Positions 50,367 through 60,134 of a stretch of 64,000 nucleotides of DNA are shown piece by piece; positions within the stretch are counted from its first letter, which is position 1, and each line of letters begins with the position of its first letter. The position numbers and the translations under genes are program-made. This stretch comes from Acetobacter farinalis. Its GTDB lineage: Bacteria > Pseudomonadota > Alphaproteobacteria > Acetobacterales > Acetobacteraceae. The notes below the pieces were generated by a model. The model saw nothing but the letters and a program-made list of their open reading frames with translations, was not told the DNA's origin and made no database searches. The stretch is taken from contig NZ_JAPIUX010000009.1 in assembly GCF_026240015.1 (NCBI RefSeq), forward strand, positions 1 to 64,000, written 5' to 3'.

Positions 50367-51791
50367 TCAGGCTGCGTTGCGGTCGCGCAGGAAGTGGAAG
50401 AATTCCACCCCTTCGCGCAGGCGGCGCTTCATCATCTGCGGAGAGCGGACCATCTCACCCACGATGGAGGCAATCTTCGGGGCGCGGAAATAGAACTTCT
50501 TGTAGAATTCTTCCACGCTGTTGAAGATTTCGGTGTGGGACAGGTGCGGGTAGTGCAGCGGGGCCATCTGCACGCCGTTTTCGTCAATCAGCTCCGCATT
50601 GCTTTCATCCAGCCATCCGTTTTCGGTTGCCTGCTTGTGCAGGGCTGTGCCGGGGTAGGGGGCTGCCAGAGAGACCTGAAGGGTGTGCGGGTTGATTTCC
50701 TTGGCGAAGTTGATGGTTTCCTGAATGGTTTCCTTGGTTTCGCCCGGCAGGCCCAGAATGAAGGTGCCGTGAATCTTGATGCCGAGTTCATGGCAGTTCT
50801 TTGTGAACTCGCGCGCCACGTCAACCAGCATGCCCTTCTTGATGTTGTGCAGGATCTGCTGGTTGCCACTTTCGTAGCCAACAAGAAGCAGGCGCAGGCC
50901 GTTGTCACGCAGAACCTTCAGCGTTTCGCGCGGCACATTGGCCTTGGCGTTGCAGGACCAGGTGACTCCCAGCTTGCCGAGTTCACGCGCAATGGCTTCC
51001 GCGCGGGGCAGGTCATCCGTGAAGGTATCATCATCAAAGAAGAATTCCTTCACCTGCGGGAAATACTGCTGCGCCAGCCGGATTTCCGCCGCCACATGCT
51101 GCGGGCTGCGGGTGCGGTAGCGGTGGCCGCCAACCGTCTGCGGCCAGAGGCAGAAGGTGCAGCGGGATTTGCAGCCACGGCCCGTGTAGATGGAGATATA
51201 CGGGTGCATCAGATAGCCGATGAAGTAATCTTCAATCCGCAGGTCACGCTTGTACACTTCAGTCACGAAGGGCAGGCTGTCCATGTCCTCGATCATCGCG
51301 CGGTCACGGTTGGCAACAAGCACGCCATCCTTGTTGCGCCATGTGATGCCGTCCACATCCTTGAAATCGCGGCCTTCGGCAATTTCCTTGATGGTGAAGT
51401 CAAACTCGTTGCGCGCCACGAAATCAATCGGGGCGCCCTTGAGCAGGCTTTCTTCCGGCTGCACGGCAACCTTTGCGCCAACCATGCCGATCTTGATGTT
51501 CGGATTGGCATCCTTGAGCATCTGGGCCACCTGCACATCCTTGGCGAAGGACGGGGTGGAGGTGTGAAGGATAACCAGATCGCGGTTCTTCACGTCTTCC
51601 AGAATGGGGTCCATGCCCATGCGGGCCGGAGGTGCGTCAATCAGGCGGCTGCCTTCCACCATGGCGGCGGGCTGGGCCAGCCATGTGGGGTACCAGAACG
51701 ATTTGATTTCACGTTTCGCCTGATAGCGCGAACCAGCCCCGCCATCGAAGCCATCAAAGGAAGGAGGCTGAAGAAAGAGGGTTCTCATCAT
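50367..51791 (-). CDS. hpnJ: Hopanoid radical SAM protein HpnJ
   Basis: B12-binding-type radical SAM enzyme (474 aa), needed in other bacteria to turn bacteriohopanetetrol glucosamine into the cyclitol ether. An N-terminal cobalamin-binding-like domain (about 1-190, LVILHTSTPSF, IKIGMVGAKVAV) precedes the radical SAM cluster motif Cys207, Cys211, Cys214 in GRGCKSRCTFCLWP. The ATG at 51791 is followed at once by a second ATG at 51788; both lie behind AGGA. It sits between hpnI and hpnK. Confidence 0.96.
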   Translation of the reverse strand: MMRTLFLQPPSFDGFDGGAGSRYQAKREIKSFWYPTWLAQPAAMVEGSRLIDAPPARMGMDPILEDVKNRDLVILHTSTPSFAKDVQVAQMLKDANPNIKIGMVGAKVAVQPEESLLKGAPIDFVARNEFDFTIKEIAEGRDFKDVDGITWRNKDGVLVANRDRAMIEDMDSLPFVTEVYKRDLRIEDYFIGYLMHPYISIYTGRGCKSRCTFCLWPQTVGGHRYRTRSPQHVAAEIRLAQQYFPQVKEFFFDDDTFTDDLPRAEAIARELGKLGVTWSCNAKANVPRETLKVLRDNGLRLLLVGYESGNQQILHNIKKGMLVDVAREFTKNCHELGIKIHGTFILGLPGETKETIQETINFAKEINPHTLQVSLAAPYPGTALHKQATENGWLDESNAELIDENGVQMAPLHYPHLSHTEIFNSVEEFYKKFYFRAPKIASIVGEMVRSPQMMKRRLREGVEFFHFLRDRNAA

Positions 51792-51883
51792 TTGGTCTGT
51801 GTCCTGACAGGGCGTGGTGATCTGAATCAATCAGAGAATATGGGAAGGGACTTACTCTTGCGGAAGGGGCGAGACAAGTCGTC

Positions 51884-53053
51884 TCAGCGTTCTGGTGATA
51901 ACTGGCCGCTTGCGGGAGGCCCGACCGGGTGGCGCGCCACATGCATGGTCTGCCCCCGCCAGTCCACCCGTGTGCCGCTGGCGCTCCCCACCATAATGGC
52001 GGCAGAAAGCCAGTCCCGCGCGGGCAGGAGCAGTAGCGGCCAGAGGGCGCGCGCGCCAACGGCGCGATTGATAATGAGTGCCGTGACGGCTCGGGCCGCC
52101 CATATGCAGCCAAACAGCACGAGCGGCCAGAGGGCATGAGGCTGGAGTAGAATCGCGAGAGTTGCCCAGAAGAGCGGGAGCTGAATGGAGGAAGCCGCAT
52201 AGCCAGCCGGAGCCAGCGTGCAGACCGTCCGCCCCCAGCGTAACTCGTGGGACAGCAGTTCGGAAAAGCTGTCTTCCGCGATGGTTGTCCAGGTCATGCA
52301 GTCGGCAATGGTAATATCTTTGCCCTGCGCCCGGACCAGACGCCCCAGAAGGGCATCATCCGCCACATGTGGCAGCAGGGCTTCAAGTCCGCCCACGGCC
52401 GCCAGCATATCGCGCCGCAGCGCCATGGTGGCGCCCAGACAGTCCTGCCGCCCCAGATAGCGGGAGAGAATGACACCGGGCAGGAAGTTCTGGTTGATCT
52501 GGCAGGCGGCCAGCATCTGCACAATGGAGGGGCGGGCGGGCAGACCGGCATAGAGTGTCGTGACCAGACCGGTATTCGGTTTGTGCAGGGCGCTGACAAC
52601 ATGCAGCAGATAGTCCGGGCTGACATGAATGTCAGAATCGGAAATGATCAGCAGATCATGCCGTGCATGCGGCAGGATGTTGATCAGATTGCTGATCTTG
52701 CGGTTCAGCCCGTGTACGGTCGGGTCAACAACCAGTTTCATATCCAGATGCGGGTGGCGCGCCTGAAGGCGACGCACACTCTGGATGGCCGGGTCATCAT
52801 GGTCCCGCACCCCGAACAGAATCTGGATTTCGGGGTAATCCTGCGTGCAGAAGCTTTCCAGCGCTTCTTCCAGCAGGGGTTCATCCCCATACAGGGGTTT
52901 GAGAATCGTGACGGGGGGCAGGGGGGTGAGTGTGACGGGCCGACGCTCGGTCCGCCGGAAGCGGGCAAGCAGAGAGGCCCCGGCAGCGGACTGAATACAG
53001 CCAGCAACCGCCAGGACACCGCTGGCCAGCGCTGCGGAAGAGAAGGCGGACAT
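51884..53053 (-). CDS. hpnI: Hopanoid glycosyltransferase HpnI
   Basis: Family 2 membrane glycosyltransferase (389 aa) that adds N-acetylglucosamine to bacteriohopanetetrol. An N-terminal membrane helix (about 5-28) is followed by the GT-A domain with PPVTILKPLYGDEPLLEEALESF, the metal motif ISDSDIHVSPDYL and the catalytic region ending in WTTIAEDSFSELLSHELRWGRT. C-terminal hydrophobic helices (about 280-330) anchor it. It lies between hpnM and hpnJ in the operon. Confidence 0.95.
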   Translation of the reverse strand: MSAFSSAALASGVLAVAGCIQSAAGASLLARFRRTERRPVTLTPLPPVTILKPLYGDEPLLEEALESFCTQDYPEIQILFGVRDHDDPAIQSVRRLQARHPHLDMKLVVDPTVHGLNRKISNLINILPHARHDLLIISDSDIHVSPDYLLHVVSALHKPNTGLVTTLYAGLPARPSIVQMLAACQINQNFLPGVILSRYLGRQDCLGATMALRRDMLAAVGGLEALLPHVADDALLGRLVRAQGKDITIADCMTWTTIAEDSFSELLSHELRWGRTVCTLAPAGYAASSIQLPLFWATLAILLQPHALWPLVLFGCIWAARAVTALIINRAVGARALWPLLLLPARDWLSAAIMVGSASGTRVDWRGQTMHVARHPVGPPASGQLSPER

Positions 53054-53126
53054 TACAAACCAGCCGTTATTCGGCCCATAACCGGGCAGTTTGTACGTCC
53101 GCTACGCATCACATTCGTTATCCTGC

Positions 53127-53786
53127 TCAGTCGTTGGAAAAAGTTTTAACTTTACGGTCGAGGACGGTGATCAAGCCTGACACGCCGCCAGAAGCAAGTG
53201 TTGAACTGAAATCAGAACGCTGGGCGGCAGCCTGGCTGATGCGGGATTCTCCCAGAAGCACATCCACAATTTTCCAGCCGGATGCATCATTGTGCATGAT
53301 GTAGCTCAGCGGTGTGCCGGGCATGCTGTCCTCGGCCCCGATATAGGTATTCACAATTTTGTTACCGCCTACGGGAGAATTTTCAAGGCCCGGTTTGACA
53401 GTGAATCGGGCGTCAGACCCCGGTTTGAAGCTGGAGACATAGCGCGCAACGGTAAAATTGCGGAAGGCTGCCAGCAGCTTCGTCTTGTCGTCCGGCGTGA
53501 GGGACTGGTAGCGCAGGCCGATGGAGGCGTGCAGCACGGCATCCAGATCATAAGCCTGATCAACAGCCGCGCCGACAATCTGGCTGCGTTCTGCAAAGCT
53601 GCTGTGTGCGTGCTGGACCTTATCAAGGGCCGCATACAGCGCCTGAACGGGAGCGCTGACAGCGCTGGCCGGGGCGCCCTGCGCCAGTGCAGCGGGAGCA
53701 AGCGGGGTGATGCCCGCGGCGGGAAGCAGTGTCATGCCCAGACCGAGCACAAGCCCTGCGCGAAGAGAAATACTTTTCATGCTCAT
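53127..53786 (-). CDS. hpnM: Hopanoid-associated MlaC-like periplasmic protein HpnM
   Basis: Periplasmic lipid-binding protein of the MlaC/Ttg2D family (219 aa). It has a signal peptide at about 1-36 (ending APAALAQG), then the MlaC-fold segments DAVLHASIGLRYQSLTPDDKTKLLAAFRNFTVARYVSSF and SGWKIVDVLLGESRISQAAAQRSDFSS. In hopanoid gene sets this protein is called HpnM and is thought to help move hopanoids between membranes. Its start overlaps the dxs stop by 4 bp (ATGA). Confidence 0.92.
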   Translation of the reverse strand: MSMKSISLRAGLVLGLGMTLLPAAGITPLAPAALAQGAPASAVSAPVQALYAALDKVQHAHSSFAERSQIVGAAVDQAYDLDAVLHASIGLRYQSLTPDDKTKLLAAFRNFTVARYVSSFKPGSDARFTVKPGLENSPVGGNKIVNTYIGAEDSMPGTPLSYIMHNDASGWKIVDVLLGESRISQAAAQRSDFSSTLASGGVSGLITVLDRKVKTFSND

Positions 53787-55810
53787 GATTTTGTTCCCGT
53801 AGCACGGTTTGACAAGTTTATTGCAAGCATGTCTCCGATGCCCAGCGCGCTGAGAGCGGTTTTGACGATGTGGGGGGCGGTGAGTTCTGCCTGCTCGTAC
53901 TGGGCTTCCTGGGTGTTATGATCGATGAAGATATCGGGCAGGGTCATGGGGCGGAAGCGCACATGGTCCAGCAGGCCGGTGCTGGCCAGATGGTGGCCCA
54001 CCTGCGCGCCGAATCCGCCAATGGAGCCTTCTTCCAGCGTGATCAGCACCGCATGGTTGCGGGCCAGATTTTCCACCAGCGCGGTATCAATCGGCTTGGC
54101 GAAGCGGGCATCGGCCACCGTGGGGGCCAGACCATGGGCGGCCAGCATGTCCGCCGCCTTCAGGGCTTCGGCCAGACGCGGCCCGAGGGAGAGGATGGCA
54201 ACGCCGCCTTTCTCCGCCCCGGCCTGACGGCCCATCTCGCGGATAATCCGGCCCTTGCCGATCTCCAGAACCTGGCCTTCCGCCGGCAGCTCAAGCCCGA
54301 GCCCGTTGCCACGCGGGTAGCGCAGGGCAATCGGGCCTTCATCAAATTCGGCGGCCGTGGCGGTCATGTGCAGCAGTTCCACCTCGTCAGACGGAGCCAT
54401 GATGCTGATGCCGGGCAGGCAGCCCAGATAGGCAATGTCGAACGAGCCCGCATGGGTGGCGCCATCCGCCCCCACCAGACCGGCGCGGTCAATGGCGAAG
54501 CGGACCGGCAGCTTCTGGAGCACCACGTCATGCATCACCTGATCATAGGCGCGCTGGAGGAAGGAGGAGTAGATGGCGCAGAACGGCCGCAGCCCTTCCG
54601 TGGCCATGCCCGCGGCAAAGGTCACGGCATGCTGTTCGGCAATGCCCACATCGAAAAAGCGGTTCGGGTAGTGTTTGGCAAAGGCGTCCAGCCCCGTGCC
54701 GGAGGGCATGGCGGCGGTAATGGCGGTGAGTTTCTCATCCGTGGCGGCCCGGCGCACCAGCTCGCGCGCGAAGACGGAGGTGTAGGACGGCGGCCCGGCG
54801 GGGCCTTTCTTCTGCTCCCCGGTGACGACATTGAACTTGGCCACGGCGTGATACTTGTCCCCGGCCTTTTCGGCGGGGCGGTAGCCGTGACCCTTCTCGG
54901 TCATCACATGCAGCAGGATGGGGCCGTTGTTGGTATCGCGCAGGTTACGCAGGATGGCGACGAGCTGCGGCAGGTCATGCCCGTCCACCGGCCCGACGTA
55001 GTAGAAGCCCAGCTCCTCGAACAGTGTGCCGCCGGTAATCATGCCGCGGGCATATTCATCGGCCTTGCGGGCGGTGCGTTCCACCGGCGCGGGCAGTTTC
55101 TTGACGACTTTCCCGGCCAGCTCGCGCAGGCCCATGAACTTGCGGGAGGACATCAGGCGGGAGAGATAGTTGGACATCGCGCCGACCGGCGGGGCGATGG
55201 ACATCTCGTTATCGTTGAGGATGACGATCAGGCGTTCCGCGCCGGGGCCGGCCACGGCGGCGTTGTTCATGGCCTCATAGGCCATGCCTGCGGAAATGGA
55301 GCCATCCCCGATCACGGCGATGACACTGCGTTCCTGATAGGAGGGGTCTTCCTCCGCGCGCAGGCGGTGGGCCACGGCCATGCCGAGCCCTGCGGAAATG
55401 GAGGTGGAGGAGTGGGCGGCGCCGAAGGGGTCGTATTCACTCTCGGAGCGGCGGGTGAAGCCGGAGAGGCCGCCCGGCTGGCGCAGGGTGCGGATGCGGT
55501 CGCGCCGTCCGGTCAGGATCTTGTGCGGGTAGGCCTGATGGCCCACATCCCAGATGACCTTGTCAGCCGGGGTGTCGAACACGGCATGTAGCGCCACGGT
55601 GAGTTCGACCACGCCCAGAGAGGCACCCAGATGCCCGCCTGTGGTGGAGACGGCATCAATGGTCTCCGCCCGCAGTTCATCAGCAATCTGCTTGAGCTGC
55701 TCGACTGAGAGGTTCCGCATGTCAGACGGATAGGTCACCCGATCCAGAGCAGGAAAACGGCCCAGAGTGGGGATCTGTAGTGGTGCACTTTTGGAGTGGG
55801 GAGTGTCCAT
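53783..55810 (-). CDS. dxs: 1-deoxy-D-xylulose-5-phosphate synthase
   Basis: First enzyme of the MEP isoprenoid route (675 aa from Met at 55810), condensing pyruvate and glyceraldehyde-3-phosphate. The ThDP motif is GDGSISAGMAYEAMNNA, His in TTGGHLGASLG and the Glu in DVGIAEQHAVTFAAGMA are catalytic, and DRAGLVGADGATHAGSFD is a family signature. The longer in-frame start at 55927 adds 39 residues outside the family. It heads the hopanoid run, which links precursor supply to side-chain synthesis. Confidence 0.97.
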   Translation of the reverse strand: MDTPHSKSAPLQIPTLGRFPALDRVTYPSDMRNLSVEQLKQIADELRAETIDAVSTTGGHLGASLGVVELTVALHAVFDTPADKVIWDVGHQAYPHKILTGRRDRIRTLRQPGGLSGFTRRSESEYDPFGAAHSSTSISAGLGMAVAHRLRAEEDPSYQERSVIAVIGDGSISAGMAYEAMNNAAVAGPGAERLIVILNDNEMSIAPPVGAMSNYLSRLMSSRKFMGLRELAGKVVKKLPAPVERTARKADEYARGMITGGTLFEELGFYYVGPVDGHDLPQLVAILRNLRDTNNGPILLHVMTEKGHGYRPAEKAGDKYHAVAKFNVVTGEQKKGPAGPPSYTSVFARELVRRAATDEKLTAITAAMPSGTGLDAFAKHYPNRFFDVGIAEQHAVTFAAGMATEGLRPFCAIYSSFLQRAYDQVMHDVVLQKLPVRFAIDRAGLVGADGATHAGSFDIAYLGCLPGISIMAPSDEVELLHMTATAAEFDEGPIALRYPRGNGLGLELPAEGQVLEIGKGRIIREMGRQAGAEKGGVAILSLGPRLAEALKAADMLAAHGLAPTVADARFAKPIDTALVENLARNHAVLITLEEGSIGGFGAQVGHHLASTGLLDHVRFRPMTLPDIFIDHNTQEAQYEQAELTAPHIVKTALSALGIGDMLAINLSNRATGTKS

Positions 55811-56214
55811 GCGATCGTTTCCATCATCTTTTTTGCGGGAAGCAGAACACCGTCCCTGCAGCACGGGGCGGGATTCTGTTGCCTTGCACTGTGTCTTAAC
55901 GTCGCGCAAAATATTTTCGCACATCACGAGATGTCATTTTGGTTTAATGTTTCTCGACTGAACGCAAGCCTGCAAACGAAACTAACTGCACATTGTGTCT
56001 TTTTTACAACAGGGTTTGAAAAGGGCTTGAGCTTGACAAATGAGCCAACCTATATGCAGGCGAACAGTTCCATACGTGGCTGTGTGTGCCGCTTCTGCGG
56101 TTGCCACTCGGGGTGAGCAGATGCCGGTGCCCGGCATGGCCGCGTTTTGACAAAGTATGAAGAGTCTCACTCAGTTATGATGCAGGCGTATGAAATGCGC
56201 CGGAGCGGGGGTTT
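55811..56214. other. Divergent dxs / hpnH promoter region
   Basis: These 404 bp separate the two divergent start codons and are AT-rich around 55900-56060. They should hold both promoters. One candidate for hpnH is given separately. No open frame or RNA is convincing. Confidence 0.55.
56027..56056 (+). promoter_or_regulatory. Candidate promoter for hpnH
   Basis: TTGAGC (56027-56032) and TATATG (56051-56056) are spaced 18 bp apart and could be -35 and -10 elements, about 160 bp before hpnH. An overlapping TTGACA starts at 56033. Predicted by eye only. Confidence 0.25.
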
Positions 56215-57411
56215 ATGGCCGTACCTATAATGCAGGCCGTCAGGGTCGGCAGCTATGTCGTCAAACAGCATATTACCGGGCGCAAGCGCTATCCGCTGGT
56301 TCTGATGCTTGAACCGCTTTTCCGTTGCAACCTGGCCTGTGCCGGGTGTGGCAAGATTGATTATCCTGCCGCCATCCTCAACCAGCGCATGACCGTTCAG
56401 GAATGCCTGGATGCGGATGCGGAAGCCGGGGCACCCGTTATTGCCGTAGCCGGGGGGGAACCCCTGCTGCACAAGGAAATGCCGGAGATTGTCCGTGGCC
56501 TGATTGCCCGGAAAAAATACGTCTATCTGTGCACGAACGCCCTGCTGCTTGAAAAGAAGATGGATGAGTATGAACCCTCTCCGTTCTTCTCATGGGATGT
56601 GCATCTGGATGGTGACCAGTCCATGCATGATGCGTCCGTCTGTCAGGATGGCGTGTATGAGCGGGCTGTAGCGGCTATCAAGAAAGCCAAGGCACGCGGT
56701 TTCCGTCTGTCCATCAACTGCACCCTGTTTGACGGGGCAGACCCCAAGCGCGTTGCGGCCTTCTTTGATGAAGTGATGGCAATGGGCGTGGACGGGATCA
56801 TGACGGCGCCGGGGTATGCGTATGAACGCGCTCCTGATCAGGCACACTTCCTGAACCGCCAGAAGACCAAGCAGCTCTTCCGTGACATTTTCCGTCTCGG
56901 CAAAGGCAAGAAATGGCGGTTTACGCAGTCTCCGCTGTTCCTGAACTTCCTGGCCGGGAACGAGCAGTATCACTGCACGCCCTGGGGCAAGCCGCTGCGT
57001 AACGTCTTTGGCTGGCAGCGCCCGTGCTATCTGCTGGGTGAAGGCTATGCGAAGTCTTTCAACGAGCTGATGGAAGACACGAAGTGGGATGATTACGGCA
57101 CCGGCAACTATGAAAAATGCGCCGACTGCATGGTGCATTCCGGGTACGAATCGACCGCTGTGATGGATGCCGTGCGCCGCCCCTGGCACATTGCCAAGGT
57201 TGCCCTGTTCGGACCGGAAACCGAAAAGCCGATGGCGCCGGAAATTTCCCTCGCCAACCAGCGGCCTGCCCAGTACGTCTTCTCCAAGCAGGTGGAAGAG
57301 CAGATGGAAGAGATTGCTGCCCGCAAGCCTGCCAAGGCTCCGCGCGTGAAGGTTATCCGGACGGATGCCGCGAATGCAGCCGAACCTGCGGAAGTGACAG
57401 CGGCAGACTGA
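56215..57411 (+). CDS. hpnH: Adenosylhopane synthase HpnH
   Basis: Radical SAM enzyme (398 aa) that attaches a 5'-deoxyadenosyl group to diploptene, the first step of the C35 hopanoid side chain. The cluster motif is Cys38, Cys42, Cys45 in FRCNLACAGCG. VAGGEPLLHKEMPEI and the C-terminal SPASM-like cysteine region (WQRPCYL; YEKCADCMVHSGYE) match the family. The C-terminal tail is rich in Ala, Glu and Pro. It is divergent from dxs-hpnM-I-J-K and followed by its own terminator. Confidence 0.97.
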   Translation: MAVPIMQAVRVGSYVVKQHITGRKRYPLVLMLEPLFRCNLACAGCGKIDYPAAILNQRMTVQECLDADAEAGAPVIAVAGGEPLLHKEMPEIVRGLIARKKYVYLCTNALLLEKKMDEYEPSPFFSWDVHLDGDQSMHDASVCQDGVYERAVAAIKKAKARGFRLSINCTLFDGADPKRVAAFFDEVMAMGVDGIMTAPGYAYERAPDQAHFLNRQKTKQLFRDIFRLGKGKKWRFTQSPLFLNFLAGNEQYHCTPWGKPLRNVFGWQRPCYLLGEGYAKSFNELMEDTKWDDYGTGNYEKCADCMVHSGYESTAVMDAVRRPWHIAKVALFGPETEKPMAPEISLANQRPAQYVFSKQVEEQMEEIAARKPAKAPRVKVIRTDAANAAEPAEVTAAD

Positions 57412-57441
57412 TCCTTCTCTTGTGTTACGACTCCATGAAAG

Positions 57442-57474
57442 GAGCGGCTCCTGTCTCAGGGCCGCTCTTTTTTT
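57442..57474 (+). terminator. Intrinsic terminator of hpnH
   Basis: GAGCGGC (57442-57448) pairs with GCCGCTC (57461-57467), with extra inner CCT/AGG pairs, and is followed by seven T residues. It is 30 bp after the hpnH stop. Confidence 0.95.
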
Positions 57475-57687
57475 GTGCGCGTTTGCAGGGAATAGTGCGA
57501 CTTTCTGCCTGATATGTCTGTCTGGCAGATATGGGCTTTCTGCATACGAACAGGGTGCGGGCTCGTCTTTTCCAGACACGGTCCAGAAGCGTGACATCCT
57601 GAAGGCAGGTGCTGCGCATGCTGGCTTCGGGAGCGATCATCCCGTATCGTGCCCTTTCTCTTCTGTCACGCAGGGCCACCGCATTCT

Positions 57688-58986
57688 ATGACTGTCTCCA
57701 TTCTTGTTATTTTCTTGCTGGTTATTTTGAACGCTGTTTTCGCAATGGGAGAATTGGCGCTGATTTCGGTCAGGATGCCGCGTCTGGCCATTTTGCGGGA
57801 GCAGCGGGTGCGCGGGGCGGATCGTGCCATGCGGCTGGCGGAAGATCCGCAGATTTTCCTGCCCACAGTGCAGGTCGGCATGACGCTGGTGTCCATTCTG
57901 GAAGGGACATTCGGGGGGGTGCAGGTTGAGGCACATCTTACCCCCCTTCTGGAGCGGATTGAGTTTCTGCGGCCTGTGGCGGCTCAGGTGTCCATGGTGC
58001 TGGTGGTGATTGCCATAACGGGCCTCATGCTGGTGCTGGGGGAACTGGTGCCCAAGCAGCTTGCCCTGCGTGAGCCGGAAATCATGGCGGCTCGTCTGGC
58101 CCTGCCGCTCGAGATTCTGGCGCACGCAACGCGCCCCGTGGTGTGGGTGCTGCGGCAGTCTTCCAATATTGTCCTCAAACTGATGGGGGCGGGTGATGCC
58201 GTCAGCCAGACGCTGACGGAAGAAGAGCTGAAAGCCTATATTGCGGAAGGCGCGCGGTCCGGGGTGCTGGAGCATGAAGAGCGCACCATGATCGAGCGGC
58301 TCCTGCGTCTGGCGGACAGGCCGGTACGCGCCATTATGACACCGCGAAACGAGCTGTACTGGATTGACCGGCACGCCGGGCGGGATGCGCTGATCAAGGT
58401 CTTGAAACAGACCACTTATGCGCGGCTGGTGGTGTGTGAAGGCGGCGTGGATAATCCGGTTGGTGTGGTGCTGGCCAAGGACATGCTGGACCGGGTTCTG
58501 GATGGCATGCCTGTCTCTATCGAGGCCGGACTGCGACCGATGACGGTGGTGCCGGACAGCATTTCCGCTCTGGATATGCTGGAGCAGATGCGGAGCATTC
58601 CGCTCGGCATTGCCTTTGTTTTTGATGAATACGGCTCTTTTGAAGGGATTGTTACGGCGTCTGACCTGTTTGACGCCATTGTGGGGGAAGGGGGGCATGA
58701 ATCCTCCCAGACAACCGTTGCGCGCCACACGCTCGCTCAGGAAGACGTTCTGCTGCTGGATGGCACAGAGTCCGCTGATGAAGTGAAAGACCGCCTCGGA
58801 CTGCGCACCTTGCCGGATGAAGGCAGTTACCACACGCTGGGCGGGCTTATTCTGGCCCTGCTGCGGCGTGTGCCGGCGCTGGGGGATAAGGTGGTCTATT
58901 CCGGCTGGCTGTTTGAAGTGCTGGAGATGGAAGGCCGCCGTGTTTCCCGCGTGCGGGCCAGCCGACAGATTCTGGCGGAGAATTAA
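57688..58986 (+). CDS. HlyC/CorC-family (CNNM/DUF21) membrane protein
   Basis: Membrane protein (432 aa) of the hemolysin-like CorC group, whose members take part in magnesium or cobalt efflux. The DUF21 transmembrane domain spans about 1-185 (four hydrophobic segments, beginning VSILVIFLLVILNAVFAMGE). Two CBS domains follow, starting at RAIMTPRNELYWID, and the C-terminal CorC_HlyC domain has GSYHTLGGLILALLRRVP. Met at 57688 lies right before the first helix; the longer frame from 57649 is less likely. Confidence 0.93.
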   Translation: MTVSILVIFLLVILNAVFAMGELALISVRMPRLAILREQRVRGADRAMRLAEDPQIFLPTVQVGMTLVSILEGTFGGVQVEAHLTPLLERIEFLRPVAAQVSMVLVVIAITGLMLVLGELVPKQLALREPEIMAARLALPLEILAHATRPVVWVLRQSSNIVLKLMGAGDAVSQTLTEEELKAYIAEGARSGVLEHEERTMIERLLRLADRPVRAIMTPRNELYWIDRHAGRDALIKVLKQTTYARLVVCEGGVDNPVGVVLAKDMLDRVLDGMPVSIEAGLRPMTVVPDSISALDMLEQMRSIPLGIAFVFDEYGSFEGIVTASDLFDAIVGEGGHESSQTTVARHTLAQEDVLLLDGTESADEVKDRLGLRTLPDEGSYHTLGGLILALLRRVPALGDKVVYSGWLFEVLEMEGRRVSRVRASRQILAEN

Positions 58987-58990
58987 GAAA

Positions 58991-59028
58991 AAACGGCCTG
59001 ACAGGCTTTCTGTTCAGGCCGTTTGTTC
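58991..59028 (+). terminator. Intrinsic terminator after the CorC-like gene
   Basis: AAACGGCCTGA (58991-59001) pairs with TCAGGCCGTTT (59014-59024) and is followed by GTTCTT. The A/T-rich base of the stem allows action in both directions. Confidence 0.85.
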
Positions 59029-59099
59029 TTGAGGGGGGCGCTGTTACGGTGAGTGCTCTCATCTGTTCAGCGCGCCCGTTGTGCCGTGAGTGCCCGCCG

Positions 59100-60134
59100 C
59101 TATTGCTGGACCTGCACGGAGGGGGTGCCACCCAAAATGCCGGGAGCAGGCCAGAACGCCAGAGCCGTTTCCTGCTGCACCCGTGAGATCTGGGTTTGAA
59201 TCCACTGCATGTATTCGTGCAGTCCCCGGATAATGATGTCTTCCACCGTCTGGTCTGCAAGGGTGACGCGCAGTTCCGCCACGCATTCCTGTATGGGGGC
59301 GCAGAGGCGGCGCAGGCTGCCATGCCCGGCTATCGTGCTCAGGGTGCTGTCCAGCATGCGCAGGCTGGTGCTCAGGGAGCGGGGGAAGCCTTCATTCTTC
59401 AGGAGAAAACCCACCACATTGACGGGGGTTGTCGTCACCGGTTGCAGGCGCCTGAAGGCATGGTAGGCCGCGGCGGAGCGCAGGATGGACGCCCATTGCG
59501 TGATATCAATCCCGGACCCGACTTCTTCATGCGCGGGCAGCAGGGTGTGGTAGCGGATGTCAATCAGCCGGGTAATCTGGTCACTGCGCTCCAGATGCTT
59601 GCCCAGAAGATAGAACAGCCAGGCCTGATCCCGGTAGAGTGTGCCTTCCGTAATGCCGTAGTGGCTCTGGCATTCCTGCTTCAGACGGTTGCACAGGCCG
59701 GAGAGGCTGTTTGCCCGGATGTCGGAGGGGTGCAGGTCCAGCACCCAGCGGGTAAAGACGTTGAGCTGCATCCACATTTCGGTTGAAATCAGGGGGCGGA
59801 CAGCCCGCGCATTTTCCCGCACGGCATGGGCCATGGCCTTGATGGAGTTCGGGTTTTCCTGCTCTGTCACATAGAAGGCAAGAACCTCCTGCTCCGTTGC
59901 GGTCTGGTGGCGGGCAAAGAAGCAGTCTTCATCAGAATTGATCTGAAGAATGGTGTCCCACCCCGGCCTGCCATCCGCTCCACGGACAAAGCTTTCCGTA
60001 ACTTCCAGCAAGCGGGCCAGATTTTCAATACGTTCCATATAGCGGGCCAGCCACATCATGCATTCCGCGTAACGGGAGAGCAGATTGTTCAGCCCCGGCT
60101 GTATGTGGACAGGGTTTGTGGAAATTTCAGTCAT
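59100..60134 (-). CDS. Alpha-E domain protein (DUF403)
   Basis: All-helical protein (344 aa) of the alpha-E/DUF403 family. It shows the opening LLSRYAECMMWLARYMERIENLARLLEVTESF, the conserved YLLGKHLERSDQITRLIDIRYHTLLP, and WASILRSAAAYHAFRRL. The biochemical role is unknown; genes for this family nearly always follow a circularly permuted ATP-grasp gene, as here, with a 4-bp ATGA overlap. A longer frame starting at 60149 adds five residues. Confidence 0.93.
   Translation of the reverse strand: MTEISTNPVHIQPGLNNLLSRYAECMMWLARYMERIENLARLLEVTESFVRGADGRPGWDTILQINSDEDCFFARHQTATEQEVLAFYVTEQENPNSIKAMAHAVRENARAVRPLISTEMWMQLNVFTRWVLDLHPSDIRANSLSGLCNRLKQECQSHYGITEGTLYRDQAWLFYLLGKHLERSDQITRLIDIRYHTLLPAHEEVGSGIDITQWASILRSAAAYHAFRRLQPVTTTPVNVVGFLLKNEGFPRSLSTSLRMLDSTLSTIAGHGSLRRLCAPIQECVAELRVTLADQTVEDIIIRGLHEYMQWIQTQISRVQQETALAFWPAPGILGGTPSVQVQQ

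Noticed and set aside
50361..52139. 592-codon plus-strand open frame opposite hpnJ
   Set aside because: It mirrors hpnJ, shows no family pattern and has no ribosome-binding site; long antisense frames are common in GC-rich genes.
53870..55591. 573-codon plus-strand open frame opposite dxs
   Set aside because: Its Gly/His/Arg-rich composition is typical of an antisense shadow, and dxs is unmistakable on the other strand.
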